Program-made: the position numbers and the translations under genes
The notes under the pieces: generated by a model
What the model saw: the letters and a program-made list of their open reading frames with translations, nothing else
Told to the model about the DNA's origin: nothing
Database searches by the model: none
Assembly: GCA_022009755.1 (NCBI GenBank)
Contig: CP091722.1
Span: forward strand, 566,001-630,000
DNA: 64,000 nt
Source: Oscillospiraceae bacterium
GTDB taxonomy: Bacteria > Bacillota > Clostridia > Christensenellales > QALW01
Direction: 5' to 3'
Shown: positions 1 through 8,839 of the stretch, one piece after another
How positions within the stretch are numbered: position 1 is the stretch's first letter
How the letters are laid out: every line of letters starts with the position of its first letter

Positions 1-699
1 CAGAGATACCGCCACAGGGAACACTATTTTTTCCGTTTTTGATACCTCTCGCAGCTGCTTCATTTCAATGCGCCGCTCCGCCTTGGTTGTGCACAGCTTC
101 ATAAGCGGCGGCTGAATAAGCGGTATAAGCGCCATATACGAATACGCCGCAATCGCTATTGCCGGAAGCAGCTCCGGGTTAAGCATAACGGTAACATAAA
201 TTGCCGTAGGTCCGTCCGCACCGCCGATAATTGCCGTGCACGCAGCATCGAGGTTTGAAAAACCGATAAGCCGTGCAAGAATAAATACAAGAAATATTCC
301 GCCCTGCGCAGCAGCTCCCAGCAGTAGGCTGATCGGGTTTGCAATCATAGGCCCGAAATCCGTCATCGCTCCTACCGCCATAAATATAAGGCAGGGAAAA
401 ATTTTCAGCTCCACGCCCAAATGCAAGTAGTACAGCAAGCCTCCCACATTACCGTTTGCATCACTCGGCGGATCCATTATTCCTCCGAACGGAAGGTTTG
501 CAAGCAGCATTCCGAATGCAATCGGAAGCAGCAGCAGCGGCTCGTATTTTTTACCCACCGCTAAATAAATCAACACGCAGGCTATCACCAGCATAACCGG
601 ATACTGCCATTTGTCAAATGCGGCAAATCCGGTTTTTTCTATCATATCCTTCAGCGCACCCAGAATATCTATGCCGGTTTCCTGCGATGCTTCAAGCAA
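1..699 (-). CDS. Sodium ion-translocating decarboxylase beta subunit (partial)
   Basis: Membrane subunit of the OadB/GcdB/MmdB family, which releases CO2 from carboxybiotin and couples this to sodium export. The open frame continues past the left edge; about 233 codons are visible. The translation has the family hallmarks: the N-terminal stretch ending KTGF, a helix followed by YEPLLLLPIAFGMLLANLP, then the GADGPTAIYV segment typical of the family. It is the last visible gene of a minus-strand operon behind the carboxyltransferase, delta/gamma and biotin carrier genes. The start is unclear: TTG at 699 opens the frame without a good ribosome site, ATG at 645 is internal, and an ATG at 712 lies in another frame across a run of five T, so a small indel may hide the true start. 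Family call is firm; the substrate is not decided by this subunit. Confidence 0.9.
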   Translation of the reverse strand, partial: MLEASQETGIDILGALKDMIEKTGFAAFDKWQYPVMLVIACVLIYLAVGKKYEPLLLLPIAFGMLLANLPFGGIMDPPSDANGNVGGLLYYLHLGVELKIFPCLIFMAVGAMTDFGPMIANPISLLLGAAAQGGIFLVFILARLIGFSNLDAACTAIIGGADGPTAIYVTVMLNPELLPAIAIAAYSYMALIPLIQPPLMKLCTTKAERRIEMKQLREVSKTEKIVFPVAVSL

Positions 700-810
700 C
701 TGAAAAAGTCATGGTATTAAACCGCACTTTTACTGAAAAAGCGTCCTTTCATGAGTTTTTTAGCCTTCAACAATGTTAAAAAGCCGTTTTATTCATATTA
801 AATGAATATC

Positions 811-1188
811 TCAGGCAAGATACAGCAAAATATCGCCCGTGCCGACCTCCGCACCCTTTGAGGCGACAATTTCCGAAACAGTGCCGTCGGAGGGCGCCAG
901 TATCTCGTTTTCCATCTTCATGGCTTCCAGAATCATAAGCACATCTCCGGCCTTTACTGCCTGTCCTTTGGATGCCCGCACCTCAAGAACGGTGCCCGGC
1001 AGCGGCGCTTTAACCGGATTTCCCGCACCCGAAACAGCTGCCGGCTTTACCGCAGCAGGCTTATTCTCTGCCGGCTGCACTGCCGTACGGGTCTGCTCCT
1101 TCACCGCAGGCTGCACCGAAGCGGCATCCTTTTCTTCAACTTCCACATCATAGCTGACACCGTTTACCGTTACAATAAATTTTCTCAT
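811..1188 (-). CDS. Biotin carboxyl carrier protein of the decarboxylase
   Basis: Small biotinyl carrier, 125 residues, that shuttles CO2 from the carboxyltransferase to the membrane beta subunit. The C-terminal 75 residues form a biotinyl/lipoyl domain with the biotinylation motif EAMKMEN (Lys about residue 91) between PLPGTV and the terminal glycine-rich turn. The N-terminal part (about residues 20-55) is an Ala/Pro/Val/Lys-rich linker typical of GcdC/MmdC/OadC-type carriers, allowing the domain to swing. It lies between the delta/gamma gene and the beta gene in the same operon, 48 bases after the former. Family function is certain; whether the complex acts on methylmalonyl-, glutaconyl-CoA or oxaloacetate is not. 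Confidence 0.92.
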   Translation of the reverse strand: MRKFIVTVNGVSYDVEVEEKDAASVQPAVKEQTRTAVQPAENKPAAVKPAAVSGAGNPVKAPLPGTVLEVRASKGQAVKAGDVLMILEAMKMENEILAPSDGTVSEIVASKGAEVGTGDILLYLA

Positions 1189-1236
1189 TATTTCTACCGA
1201 CCCTTCAAATTAAAAATTCAAATATGCTTATATGCC

Positions 1237-1590
1237 TTAACGGGCATCGCGTCTGCGAATGCTTTTAATAATAAAGCGTTCGTTGCTGTCGCCTTGACCG
1301 TAAAAGCAGGCGATCGCCGCACTGATAACCGCAGCCAGCTCCTGATTGGCCTCCTTTTCGTCTGCCAAAGCAGCATTCACACTGCCTGACACCGCTTCGG
1401 GCTGCTTTTCTTCGCACTTTGCGGCGCTGTCTTTTGCCTCCCCGCTTTTAGCGCGTTTTGATCCGATACGCTGGAAAAGCTTCATTATGGGACCAAAAAC
1501 ACGAATAAAGCCAATTATCAGCAACAGCATTGCTATCGTCACTGCCATGCCCAGCAGCGCCACCTTCAGACTGTCAACAAAAGCGTTCAT
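1237..1590 (-). CDS. OadG-like gamma/delta subunit of sodium-pump decarboxylase
   Basis: 117-residue protein with one N-terminal membrane helix (about residues 8-30, rich in L/I/M), then a charged Ala/Lys/Glu linker and a C-terminal tail. This is the OadG/MmdD pattern: a single-span subunit that holds the carboxyltransferase onto the beta subunit. The segment AAVISAAIACFYG near residue 90 is a common C-terminal block in this family, normally followed by basic residues, as here (FIIKSIRRR). It sits 59 bases downstream of the carboxyltransferase and directly before the biotin carrier gene, the usual subunit order. Sequence conservation in this family is low, so the call rests on size, topology, the C-terminal block and context. 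Confidence 0.85.
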   Translation of the reverse strand: MNAFVDSLKVALLGMAVTIAMLLLIIGFIRVFGPIMKLFQRIGSKRAKSGEAKDSAAKCEEKQPEAVSGSVNAALADEKEANQELAAVISAAIACFYGQGDSNERFIIKSIRRRDAR

Positions 1591-1649
1591 ATCTTACATT
1601 CCGTATCTGCCCATGCATCCTTTTTGAAAAAATATAGTTTTTAAAGAAA

Positions 1650-3017
1650 CTAAAACGGCATAACATGACGCCTTGCCGCTTCGCGCCGTTTGTTACGCAA
1701 ACAGTCAAGTGCGGCACACAGGCTTATTCTGGTGTTTTCCGGCTCAATTGGCTGATCAACACATCCCGCTGCCGCGGCTGCATAAACATCCATTTCGTTC
1801 TGCTGATATTCTTTTTCCATATCTTTTCGCGCAGAAACGGGATTCTCACTTGCACGCAGCCTCTCAGCGCCCTGCATCGCAACGGCCGTAGCGGCATCCA
1901 CAAGACCTATGCGTGCGTTGTTCCATGCAAATACAACATCCGCACCTATGCTCTTGCTGCCCATGATCGTATATGCGCTGCCTACCGCCTCTTTTGTGAT
2001 AACGGTAATCAACGGCACCGATGCTACTGCCGCAGCGCCGGCCAACCGTCCGAGATTGCAAAGCGTGCCGCCTTCTTCGCTTTTTCCGTCCGATACAACT
2101 CCCTGCGCATTGCAAATAAAAATAATCGGCATTGAATATGCATCGCACAACGAAATTATACGCGCAGCTTTTCGTGCGCCGTCGCCGCCGATAAACGGCG
2201 AATTATTGGCTATCACTCCTACGCTCACTCCGCCCAGCATGGCAAAACCGCTCAGAATATCTTTTCCGAAACTGTCGTAAAGCGCACAGAAGCTGCCGGC
2301 ATCAAACACTTCATTAACCACCGCACCGGCATCGTCTGCCATGCCCTCAATGCCGCTGCAAACGCGTCCGGGATCGTCGGCACACTCAACTTGGCGATAG
2401 CTTTCACCGTTATCCGGAAGATATGAAAGCACCCGCTTTATCATTTCGTCTTCGTCCCCGGTGCACACTTTAATCGCTGCATCACCGGCCGACACCGCAG
2501 CTTTTGCTTTAAGCATGCATTCCGCAGTTATTCCCGCGCCGATACTGCCGTTTTCATTGATAATAACCGCATCGGCGCATTGCACATATGCCCCCATAAG
2601 TCCGAGCGCGGGACCCTCGACCGATATTATATGCGGCGCTTTTCCGCAAAGTGCTGCGGCGCTTTTTATCATTTTGCCAAAGCCGTTCGCCGCATCCAGC
2701 CCGTCCGAGAGCAATACGCCGCCGGAGCAGACCACTCCTACCACGGGCGTGCCCGTATCCTGCGCTTTTTTAAGCACGCCGCAAAGACATTCTGCACTTC
2801 TTGCGTCCATTGCGCCGTTTCGCACGCCGGCATCAAAAGCATAAACAAAAACTCCCCTGCCATCAATACGCGCGCTGCCGCAGCAAACCGTACCTCCCGC
2901 ATATCTGTCAAATTCAAAAAAACTGTTCCTGTCACAAAGCTGGCACAGCCTTGCCCGTGCAGCCTCCGTCTGCTGTATGCGGTGCTCCGAAAGCGCCGCC
3001 GAATTGGAATTGTCCAT
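1650..3017 (-). CDS. Divergent carboxyltransferase (alpha) subunit of a sodium-pump decarboxylase
   Basis: Acyl-CoA carboxyltransferase of the crotonase-fold type (PccB/MmdA-like), about 455 residues, shorter than the usual 510. N-terminal half: FFEFDRYAGG, then GTPVVGVVCSGG and the oxyanion-hole region GPALGLMGAY. C-terminal half: GVIANNSPFIGGDGARKAAR, then VITKEAVGSAY and SKSIGADVVFAW, matching the second CoA/biotin site of the family. Several blocks differ from canonical MmdA, notably the SGGARIQEG motif, here SGGVLLSDG. An open frame extends upstream to 3086, but GGAGG lies just before paired ATGs at 3020 and 3017; the second has the better spacing, and the promoter at 3058-3086 excludes the longer start. 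First gene of the decarboxylase operon. The acyl-CoA substrate cannot be assigned. Confidence 0.82.
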   Translation of the reverse strand: MDNSNSAALSEHRIQQTEAARARLCQLCDRNSFFEFDRYAGGTVCCGSARIDGRGVFVYAFDAGVRNGAMDARSAECLCGVLKKAQDTGTPVVGVVCSGGVLLSDGLDAANGFGKMIKSAAALCGKAPHIISVEGPALGLMGAYVQCADAVIINENGSIGAGITAECMLKAKAAVSAGDAAIKVCTGDEDEMIKRVLSYLPDNGESYRQVECADDPGRVCSGIEGMADDAGAVVNEVFDAGSFCALYDSFGKDILSGFAMLGGVSVGVIANNSPFIGGDGARKAARIISLCDAYSMPIIFICNAQGVVSDGKSEEGGTLCNLGRLAGAAAVASVPLITVITKEAVGSAYTIMGSKSIGADVVFAWNNARIGLVDAATAVAMQGAERLRASENPVSARKDMEKEYQQNEMDVYAAAAAGCVDQPIEPENTRISLCAALDCLRNKRREAARRHVMPF

Positions 3018-3057
3018 CATCCGACCTCCAGAAAACTCAAAAAAATTCCACTTATAT

Positions 3058-3086
3058 ATTATATTACAATACCGTCTTGTAATCAA
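3058..3086 (-). promoter_or_regulatory. Promoter of the decarboxylase operon
   Basis: On the minus strand TTGATT (3086-3081), 17 bases, then a perfect TATAAT (3063-3058). The expected start of transcription near 3050 is downstream of the longest open frame but upstream of the ATG at 3017, which supports the shorter carboxyltransferase. Confidence 0.7.
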
Positions 3087-3160
3087 CTTTTTTTTGCGTC
3101 ACAGCATGCTTTATATTTTATTTTTCGCACATAATCGACAGCTTTCGACCACTTTGTCTA

Positions 3161-3189
3161 TTGGAATCAGCTGCATATTGTGATATAAT
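3161..3189 (+). promoter_or_regulatory. Promoter of the zinc-ribbon protein gene
   Basis: TTGGAA (3161-3166), 17 bases, TATAAT (3184-3189), about 118 bases before the ATG at 3307. It is divergent from the decarboxylase promoter, with about 75 bases between the two -35 boxes. Confidence 0.65.
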
Positions 3190-3306
3190 ATTTGTTGTTA
3201 AAGCACTGAATAAAAATAAGGAATAGAACTGCGTCCGTTTTACATCGGCGCAAGCCCCGCTGCAGTAGCGCATCCCTTTTAACACTATACAAAGTGAGGT
3301 ATATAC

Positions 3307-5130
3307 ATGATCTGCCCGAATTGTCTTGCAAACAACAGGAAAAACGCCTCAGTATGCAAAAGCTGCGGCTGCCCTCTCCGTCAGGATACCATCCCGGAGG
3401 AAAACAGCGCGCCAGCTTCCAAAGTATTTCGTTCCGATTCCGGACTTGCCCGTTCCGAAGCCAAAGCCGGACGCGAGCCTGCCCGCAGTCCGATGGCCAA
3501 AAGCTCTCGGCAATCTCCGTCCGCATCGGTTCCTCAAATAAAGGTGAACAGCATTGTAGCCGATAATATCGACTGTACCGATAATTCGGTTGAAAATGAA
3601 CTCAGCTGCGATACCATTACAATTCCCACCCAGCGTTCCGATATGCCGGTGCGCCGAAAAGGCAGCTCTCATGCCTCCGCCCTCGCCGTATCCAACAGCG
3701 CCCGCAGACGCCGTCAAAGAAAAACCGCACTCACACTTTCTCTGTGGCTGGTTGTTTTAGGCGGTCTTATAGCCGGCATTGTTCTCGGCATACGATACAT
3801 AGGCACCATATTCTCCCCCGCTCCGCCGCAAACTACGGCTGATCAGGCGGCATATGATTCCGCAAGTCTTAATATGGAAACCGATCAGAACGGTCAGCAA
3901 TATATTCATTGCGTATTTAACGGCAATGACGGCGATTCCGTTTTGATAACCCAGCTTAATAAACGGCTCAATTTTGAAAACGGCACTGCCGTGCTTGATA
4001 TTTATCTGTCCGATCTGATATCGGCCTCTGCGCAAATTTCCGGAAGCACATTGCCCGTATCACTCCAGGCAGTATACCGCAAGTCTGACGGTCAGGAGCA
4101 CTCTCTTTCCCTGCCTACCGTGGAATTTGCCGTTCCTCAAACGGAAATCACCCTCATCAGCAGCGACAGCAAGGCAATTGAGGTATTCAAGGACAGCTAC
4201 CGTTTGGTTTTCGCTCTGCCGCAGGGCAGCAATCTGTATGTAAACGATGTAATCTCCAACGATAAGGTGGAGTCCTCCGGCCGCGTGCGCCTGAATGTGG
4301 AGGTCGGAATCGGCGAAAGCGTCGAGGTGCGTATTCGCGCGCAGGCCCCGTATCACAGCGCCACGGAAATAATGTTCACCCTTTACCGTCAGGAGCTTCA
4401 TACAAAGCTCACCCTTGCCAACTCCAATCCTAAAACGGTAGAATCCCCCACCGTCACCTTAAGCGGTACCACCTCAAAAGGCACCGTAATATCCTGCGGC
4501 GGCTATAAAACCGATAATTATACCTTTGATGAGCGTACCGGGGTATTCCGCATAACAGTAACTCTGCCCGGATACGGCACCCACGACATAGTGCTTACCG
4601 CCACCGACACCGAAGGGCGTACTGCAAGGCTTACGCAAACCGTAAGCTATTTGCCCAATGAAGATAAATACACAAGGCAGGCATGGGCATATGAAGAGGG
4701 CGTTGCCACAAATCCCGGGCAGTATATGAACAAATCCTTCCTGTTCAAAAATGTAAAAATCAAAGAATTCATTCTTGCACAGGACACAATGTTTTTAATA
4801 AATATGGGCTCCGAGGAAGCGCCTCAGTACATTTATGTGATATACAGCGGCAGTATGCAGCTGAATACCAAAACAACATACCGCATTTTCGGTGATGTTA
4901 CCGGGGTATATGACGGTCATACATTAGTATCTGCGCGCTATATCTATACTGGTAATGCCGTAAAGAGCTGTTTTTGGTTTTCGTCCGCCGTGCGGCGCGA
5001 ATACCGCCCGCACCGCGGACATATCCGATATGCCTTTAATAAATTAAGCGTTAAATTACACCATGCCGAATGTTATATCTGCAGGAGAAATTATGAAAAG
5101 AAACATAAGCTGCAACATAATAACCAATGA
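3307..5130 (+). CDS. Zinc-ribbon, single-span membrane protein with extracytoplasmic domains
   Basis: Begins with a zinc ribbon (CPNC at residues 3-6, CKSCGC at about 18-23), followed by a Ser/Pro/Arg-rich linker, one membrane helix (about residues 140-162, LWLVVLGGLIAGIVLGI) and a long extracytoplasmic part with several beta-rich, Ig-like repeats (about residues 190-490). GTGAGGTATATAC precedes the ATG. No enzymatic motif is seen. Such zinc-ribbon/TM/beta-sandwich proteins are frequent and unassigned in Clostridia. The last 55 or so residues are basic, unlike the rest, and overlap the next gene by 38 bases. If the AAA in GTAAAGAG near 4960 were AAAAA (or AA), the frame would end at 5046, giving a natural gap before the next ribosome site; a frame error there is likely. 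Function unknown. Confidence 0.8.
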   Translation: MICPNCLANNRKNASVCKSCGCPLRQDTIPEENSAPASKVFRSDSGLARSEAKAGREPARSPMAKSSRQSPSASVPQIKVNSIVADNIDCTDNSVENELSCDTITIPTQRSDMPVRRKGSSHASALAVSNSARRRRQRKTALTLSLWLVVLGGLIAGIVLGIRYIGTIFSPAPPQTTADQAAYDSASLNMETDQNGQQYIHCVFNGNDGDSVLITQLNKRLNFENGTAVLDIYLSDLISASAQISGSTLPVSLQAVYRKSDGQEHSLSLPTVEFAVPQTEITLISSDSKAIEVFKDSYRLVFALPQGSNLYVNDVISNDKVESSGRVRLNVEVGIGESVEVRIRAQAPYHSATEIMFTLYRQELHTKLTLANSNPKTVESPTVTLSGTTSKGTVISCGGYKTDNYTFDERTGVFRITVTLPGYGTHDIVLTATDTEGRTARLTQTVSYLPNEDKYTRQAWAYEEGVATNPGQYMNKSFLFKNVKIKEFILAQDTMFLINMGSEEAPQYIYVIYSGSMQLNTKTTYRIFGDVTGVYDGHTLVSARYIYTGNAVKSCFWFSSAVRREYRPHRGHIRYAFNKLSVKLHHAECYICRRNYEKKHKLQHNNQ

Positions 5131-5329
5131 TGACGGTAGTTCGCCCCTTTACGGGCTTGAATTATGCTGCATTTATTCCCAAGAAGATGACGCTCAATAT
5201 CACACGGTTACACGCTGCGTAAACGGCATAACCGATTCTTTTGAAGAAGCGTGCAAGCTGCGCCGCATACTGCTTGAAAACGAAGTCGAACCCATGCATC
5301 TTGCCGATATAGTGAGCGATCTGCTGTAA
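5093..5329 (+). CDS. Small conserved clostridial protein (DUF6514-like)
   Basis: 78-residue protein starting at the ATG at 5093, chosen because GGAG lies 6 bases upstream; an earlier in-frame ATG at 5063 lacks such a site. The sequence has TNDDGSSPLYGLEL, a cysteine-containing central strand and a C-terminal helix ending HLADIVSDLL. This resembles small DUF6514-type proteins of Clostridia (a memory of the pattern, not a search). No membrane segment or catalytic motif. It follows the zinc-ribbon gene closely and is probably co-transcribed. The role is unknown. Confidence 0.7.
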   Translation: MKRNISCNIITNDDGSSPLYGLELCCIYSQEDDAQYHTVTRCVNGITDSFEEACKLRRILLENEVEPMHLADIVSDLL

Positions 5330-5420
5330 GCCTCTCTTGCTTAAAATGCGTATAAATGCATCATCAGGCGTACAATCGCATACCCGCTCCTAATCTTTTT
5401 CAAAGCATCGGCGAAAGCAA

Positions 5421-5450
5421 AGCCCCGCCAAAAGCAGGGCTCTGTATTGT
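5421..5450. terminator. Probable terminator between convergent genes
   Basis: Stem AGCCCCGC (5421-5428) with GCAGGGCT (5434-5441), one mismatch, loop CAAAA, followed by a T-containing stretch. It lies between the plus-strand gene ending at 5329 and the minus-strand phosphatase ending at 5556. Confidence 0.5.
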
Positions 5451-5555
5451 TTTGCCGCTTCTCATTGCAGCTTCACACCGTTTAATATAATTTATCTTTT
5501 CAAAAAGAAAGCAAACTCTCTTATAGCCCGGCCCATGTTGCAGCGCCGTGTCCGT

Positions 5556-6044
5556 TCATTTCAGGCTCTGTACAATGCTGTCCGTAAGCGCCGCACAGCC
5601 CCGATAAATATCGTTATACGCTTCATCAAATCTCCCAGAATACCACGGGTCGGCAACATTCCCTCCGCTGCCGGTATAATCCAACAGCTTATGAATCTTT
5701 TTGTCCGCATCTCCTCCGAAAATCTTATGCATATTCCGTATGTTCGCTTCATCCATTCCTATGAACATATCGTATTTGTCATAATCGCTCTTTTTCAGCT
5801 GCACCGCGCGTTTATTTCCGCATGAAATTCCGTGCTTTGCAAGCTCTTCTCTTGCAGGCGGATATACAGGATTTCCCACGCCGTTCCATATCTCTTCCGT
5901 ACTTGTTGCCGATGAGGCAATAAAAATATGCTCCTCAATTCCGCGCTTTTTCGCCATGTCTGCAAAAATGAATTCCGCCATCGGGCTGCGGCAAATATTG
6001 CCGTGACATACGAACATAATGCCTATTCTTCTATTGTTTTTCAT
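5556..6044 (-). CDS. Low-molecular-weight protein-tyrosine phosphatase
   Basis: 162-residue enzyme of the LMW-PTP family, close to the usual length of about 150-160. The N-terminal P-loop CHGNICRS (Cys about residue 14, Arg about 20) is the CX5R catalytic site; the general-acid region is DPWYSG (about residue 132), where the Asp protonates the leaving group. These enzymes remove phosphate from phosphotyrosine, phosphoarginine or small phosphoesters in the cytoplasm. The gene stands alone between the terminator at 5421 and the hydrogenase operon. There is no neighbouring tyrosine kinase or exopolysaccharide cluster to point to a partner, so the substrate is unknown. Confidence 0.92.
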   Translation of the reverse strand: MKNNRRIGIMFVCHGNICRSPMAEFIFADMAKKRGIEEHIFIASSATSTEEIWNGVGNPVYPPAREELAKHGISCGNKRAVQLKKSDYDKYDMFIGMDEANIRNMHKIFGGDADKKIHKLLDYTGSGGNVADPWYSGRFDEAYNDIYRGCAALTDSIVQSLK

Positions 6045-6178
6045 AAGTCAATAACCGCCATATAATCTGTTTTTATCAAATCAAGGGCCTTCGACGCCCG
6101 CAAAAGCATCAAAAGCCCTCCGCTCTATATTAAATACTTACTCCTGATTCCGGTATATCGGAATACCATACAACCGCA

Positions 6179-7605
6179 TTATTTCAGTACGGATATCGCT
6201 TCGGTAATGGTCTTCTCCTTGGCTTCCATGCCGTATTTATTTACCTCATTTTTATTCTTTTCGCCATGAGTCAGGCATCCGGCGCCGCCTATGCAGCCGC
6301 CTATACAGGCCATACCCTCGATAAAATTCTCGTTAAGCACGCCTTTGGACGCCTTAAGCAGCGCCATTCTGCATTGCTCAATACCGTCGCACGAGCACGG
6401 CTTCAGGTCAAAGCTCTTGCCCTGCTCCTTAAGCGCCTCCGCAACAGCATCCGCCAAACCGCCGCAGCGTGCGAAAATTCTTCCGAAATACGAAGCGTTA
6501 TCCAGCACATCCTCATCCAGTACAGTAAGATCAATATCCCTGCTGTCAAACATGGCAGCCAGCTCTTCAAAGGTTATCGCGCAATCAACATATTTTTCAC
6601 GCTTTCTTTCTGCACCTCTGCCTTTTTGGCAGTACAGGGGCCTATGAATACAATTTTGCAATCGGGCTCCTTCTCCTTGATGTACCTCGATATCGCCGCC
6701 ATAGGCGAAAGATTGTGGGATATTTTATCCTTAAGCTGCGGAAACTGTTTGCTTATGTAATCAACGAATGCCGGGCAGCAGGAGCTTGTAAGGAAGCCCT
6801 TTTCCGCCAATTCCGCCGCCTCCGCGTATGCCACCATATCCGCACCCAGAGCAGCCTCTATACAGGTATAGAAGCCAAGCTTTTTCAGCCCGGATATCAC
6901 CTGTCCCAGCTTTGCAAAAGTAAACTGACTGGATATCGACGGCGCAACCACCGCATAAACCTTGTACTTGGTATTGTTTTCACTTTTTTTCAATATATCT
7001 ATGGCATTAAGTATATATGACTTATCCATTATAGCGCCGAACGGGCACTGATAAACACACGCACCGCAGGCTATACATTTCTCATTGTTGATCTGCGCCG
7101 CTTTGGTGCTGCTCATGCTTATTGCCTTTACCTTGCAGGCATTCTCGCACGGCCGCTTGAAATTAGCAATTGCGCTGTAAGGGCAAACCGCCGCGCATGC
7201 ACCGCATTCAACGCATTTCGATTTATCAATATGTGCCTTCTGGTGCGCATCAAATGTTATTGCGCCTCTTCTGCAAACATCCTCGCAACGGTGCGCAATA
7301 CATCCTCGGCAGGAATCGGTAACGGAATAGCCGCACACCGGGCATTCATCGCAGGCAATATCTATAACCTCTATCACATTGGGATTGCTTTTGTCGCCCC
7401 CCATTGCCAGCTTTATTCTTTCGGAAAGAATGGCTCTTTCCTTATAAACACAGCACCGCATTGACGGCTCCGGTCCCGGTGCCAGCTGCTTGGGAATATC
7501 CACAAGGCTGTCCAGCAGCGTGTCGTCATATGCTCTGCGCGCCACCTCACGCAAAACCTTATATTTAAGGTGCTGTACCTTAGTATCAAACTTTCTCAAA
7601 TTCAT
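6179..7605 (-). CDS. [FeFe] hydrogenase, group B-like (frame-broken)
   Basis: Monomeric iron hydrogenase. Start at 7605, after GGGAGGAA. The N-terminal half has cysteine clusters for several iron-sulfur centres (CDECPVCGYSVTDSCRGC, CVECGACAAVCPYSAI, CIACGACVYQCPFGAI). H-cluster motifs follow: SSCCPAFVDYISKQFP (L1), IGPCTAKKAE (L2) and, after a frame change, GMACIGGCIGG (L3). The SCCPAFV form of L1 is that of group B clostridial enzymes. The frame breaks in the A5 run (T5 on plus, 6593-6597) just after L2: one extra A gives VKKYVDCAITF and about 475 residues. Both halves look well conserved, so a sequence error is more likely than decay. Last gene of the rex operon; it may evolve or take up H2 with ferredoxin. 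Confidence 0.88.
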
Positions 7606-7669
7606 TTCCTCCCCGAAGACTCATTGAAACTGCCCTTAACGGCCAGGCTATATTATAGCACATTTTAAG

Positions 7670-8839
7670 CTAAAAATAACTCACTCTTACGCGTTTGCCC
7701 ATTTTTTTCAGACAGGATTCCAATTCTTCTGTCAAACGCATTTTAATATTAAAGCTTATCGGCAGATCCGGGTTCTGATGCGCCGGATTTATTGCTCGTC
7801 CGACAAAAAGATTTATATCCGTAGCTTCCTCAAAAAGAAGCCTTGCTATTCTGGAAGCACCATCCTGCTTTGAGCTCCACTGCGAATACGCTTCGTTTCC
7901 CATAAGATAATCCTTGGCGTATTCCACCACACGGTTTATCGTAATAACGCCCTCAGTAACCAAATCCACGCCTTCAATCGACGCCGTGGGCGGAATGTCT
8001 GGATCGCTGTAATTAAGCTCCGGCCGCAGCGGTTTGTTCAGATATTTTGCCACTATCGTTGAAGTCGTTCCGCCGCACACTATATGCTTGCCTTCCTTTG
8101 CAAAAAACAGGGATATCATTCGTTGCTGGTCATCACGGTTTACCGGAGGCCCGAACATCAGATTCATTGACTCGCGCTTGCGTATGCGCACCGTGCATAC
8201 TGTGGTATCATCCCCCGGCTTTCCGCCGTATAAGCGGTTACATTCTTCCAGCAGGATGGTAGTCAGCGTCTTTGCGGTAAAGCCGCCGTCCGCCAGAGTT
8301 TCCATAAAATCTATTATGTTGCTGCGCTCCCAGCCGAAATTTAGTTCCCGTCCGACTCCCGCATGCAGCGCACCGTCGCTCACCGCAATAAGCAGATCTC
8401 CGTCGCATAAAGACAGCTTGGAACGGCAAATGCTTTTTCCGCCTATCGTCATGGTCTCCACGGGATAATCATAGTTTTTTCCGCCGCGCAAAAAGATCAT
8501 GCGCGGATTATCATACTGGATTATCTCCGCTTCCTCGCCGCCGCGTATCCTGATTATTGTAAATGTCGAATAAGCCACCTGACGCTCGGAGCAAACAGGC
8601 AGCGTCGCAGCAATCGTCGCCACGCAATCCTCAATGCTCATGCCCTCCGACATCATTGTGGAAATTATTTTAGCGGTAAGCGTGGAAAGAATATTTGCCT
8701 TAACGCCGCTGCCCAGACCGTCTGCCAGCACTATTATGGTGTCGTTATCACTTTCCACCATATCAATATGATCGCCGCAGAGCTGCTCCCCGTATTTGTT
8801 TAGGCTGCGATAACCTATATCCGTGCAAAGATTATTCAT
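7670..8839 (-). CDS. SpoIIE-type PP2C serine phosphatase linked to hydrogenases
   Basis: 389 residues. The N-terminal two thirds are a PPM/PP2C-like (SpoIIE) phosphatase domain with the metal-binding signature LADGLGSGVKA (about residues 38-48), DGDLLIAVSDGAL (about 146-158) and GDDTTVCTVR (about 209-218). The C-terminal 150 residues, beginning GPPVNRDDQQRM, are a region typical of the SpoIIE-like proteins encoded next to sensory hydrogenases. The start codon overlaps the end of the PAS-hydrogenase gene by 8 bases, so the two are translationally coupled. Known context: group C hydrogenases are found with serine/threonine phosphatases or kinases and are thought to signal redox or H2 state. The phosphoprotein target is not visible. 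Confidence 0.88.
   Translation of the reverse strand: MNNLCTDIGYRSLNKYGEQLCGDHIDMVESDNDTIIVLADGLGSGVKANILSTLTAKIISTMMSEGMSIEDCVATIAATLPVCSERQVAYSTFTIIRIRGGEEAEIIQYDNPRMIFLRGGKNYDYPVETMTIGGKSICRSKLSLCDGDLLIAVSDGALHAGVGRELNFGWERSNIIDFMETLADGGFTAKTLTTILLEECNRLYGGKPGDDTTVCTVRIRKRESMNLMFGPPVNRDDQQRMISLFFAKEGKHIVCGGTTSTIVAKYLNKPLRPELNYSDPDIPPTASIEGVDLVTEGVITINRVVEYAKDYLMGNEAYSQWSSKQDGASRIARLLFEEATDINLFVGRAINPAHQNPDLPISFNIKMRLTEELESCLKKMGKRVRVSYF

Noticed and set aside
6593..6597. Programmed frameshifting in the hydrogenase and other genes
   Set aside because: No slippery heptamer with a downstream structure is consistent across the cases, both shift directions occur, and the same pattern hits about twenty unrelated genes.
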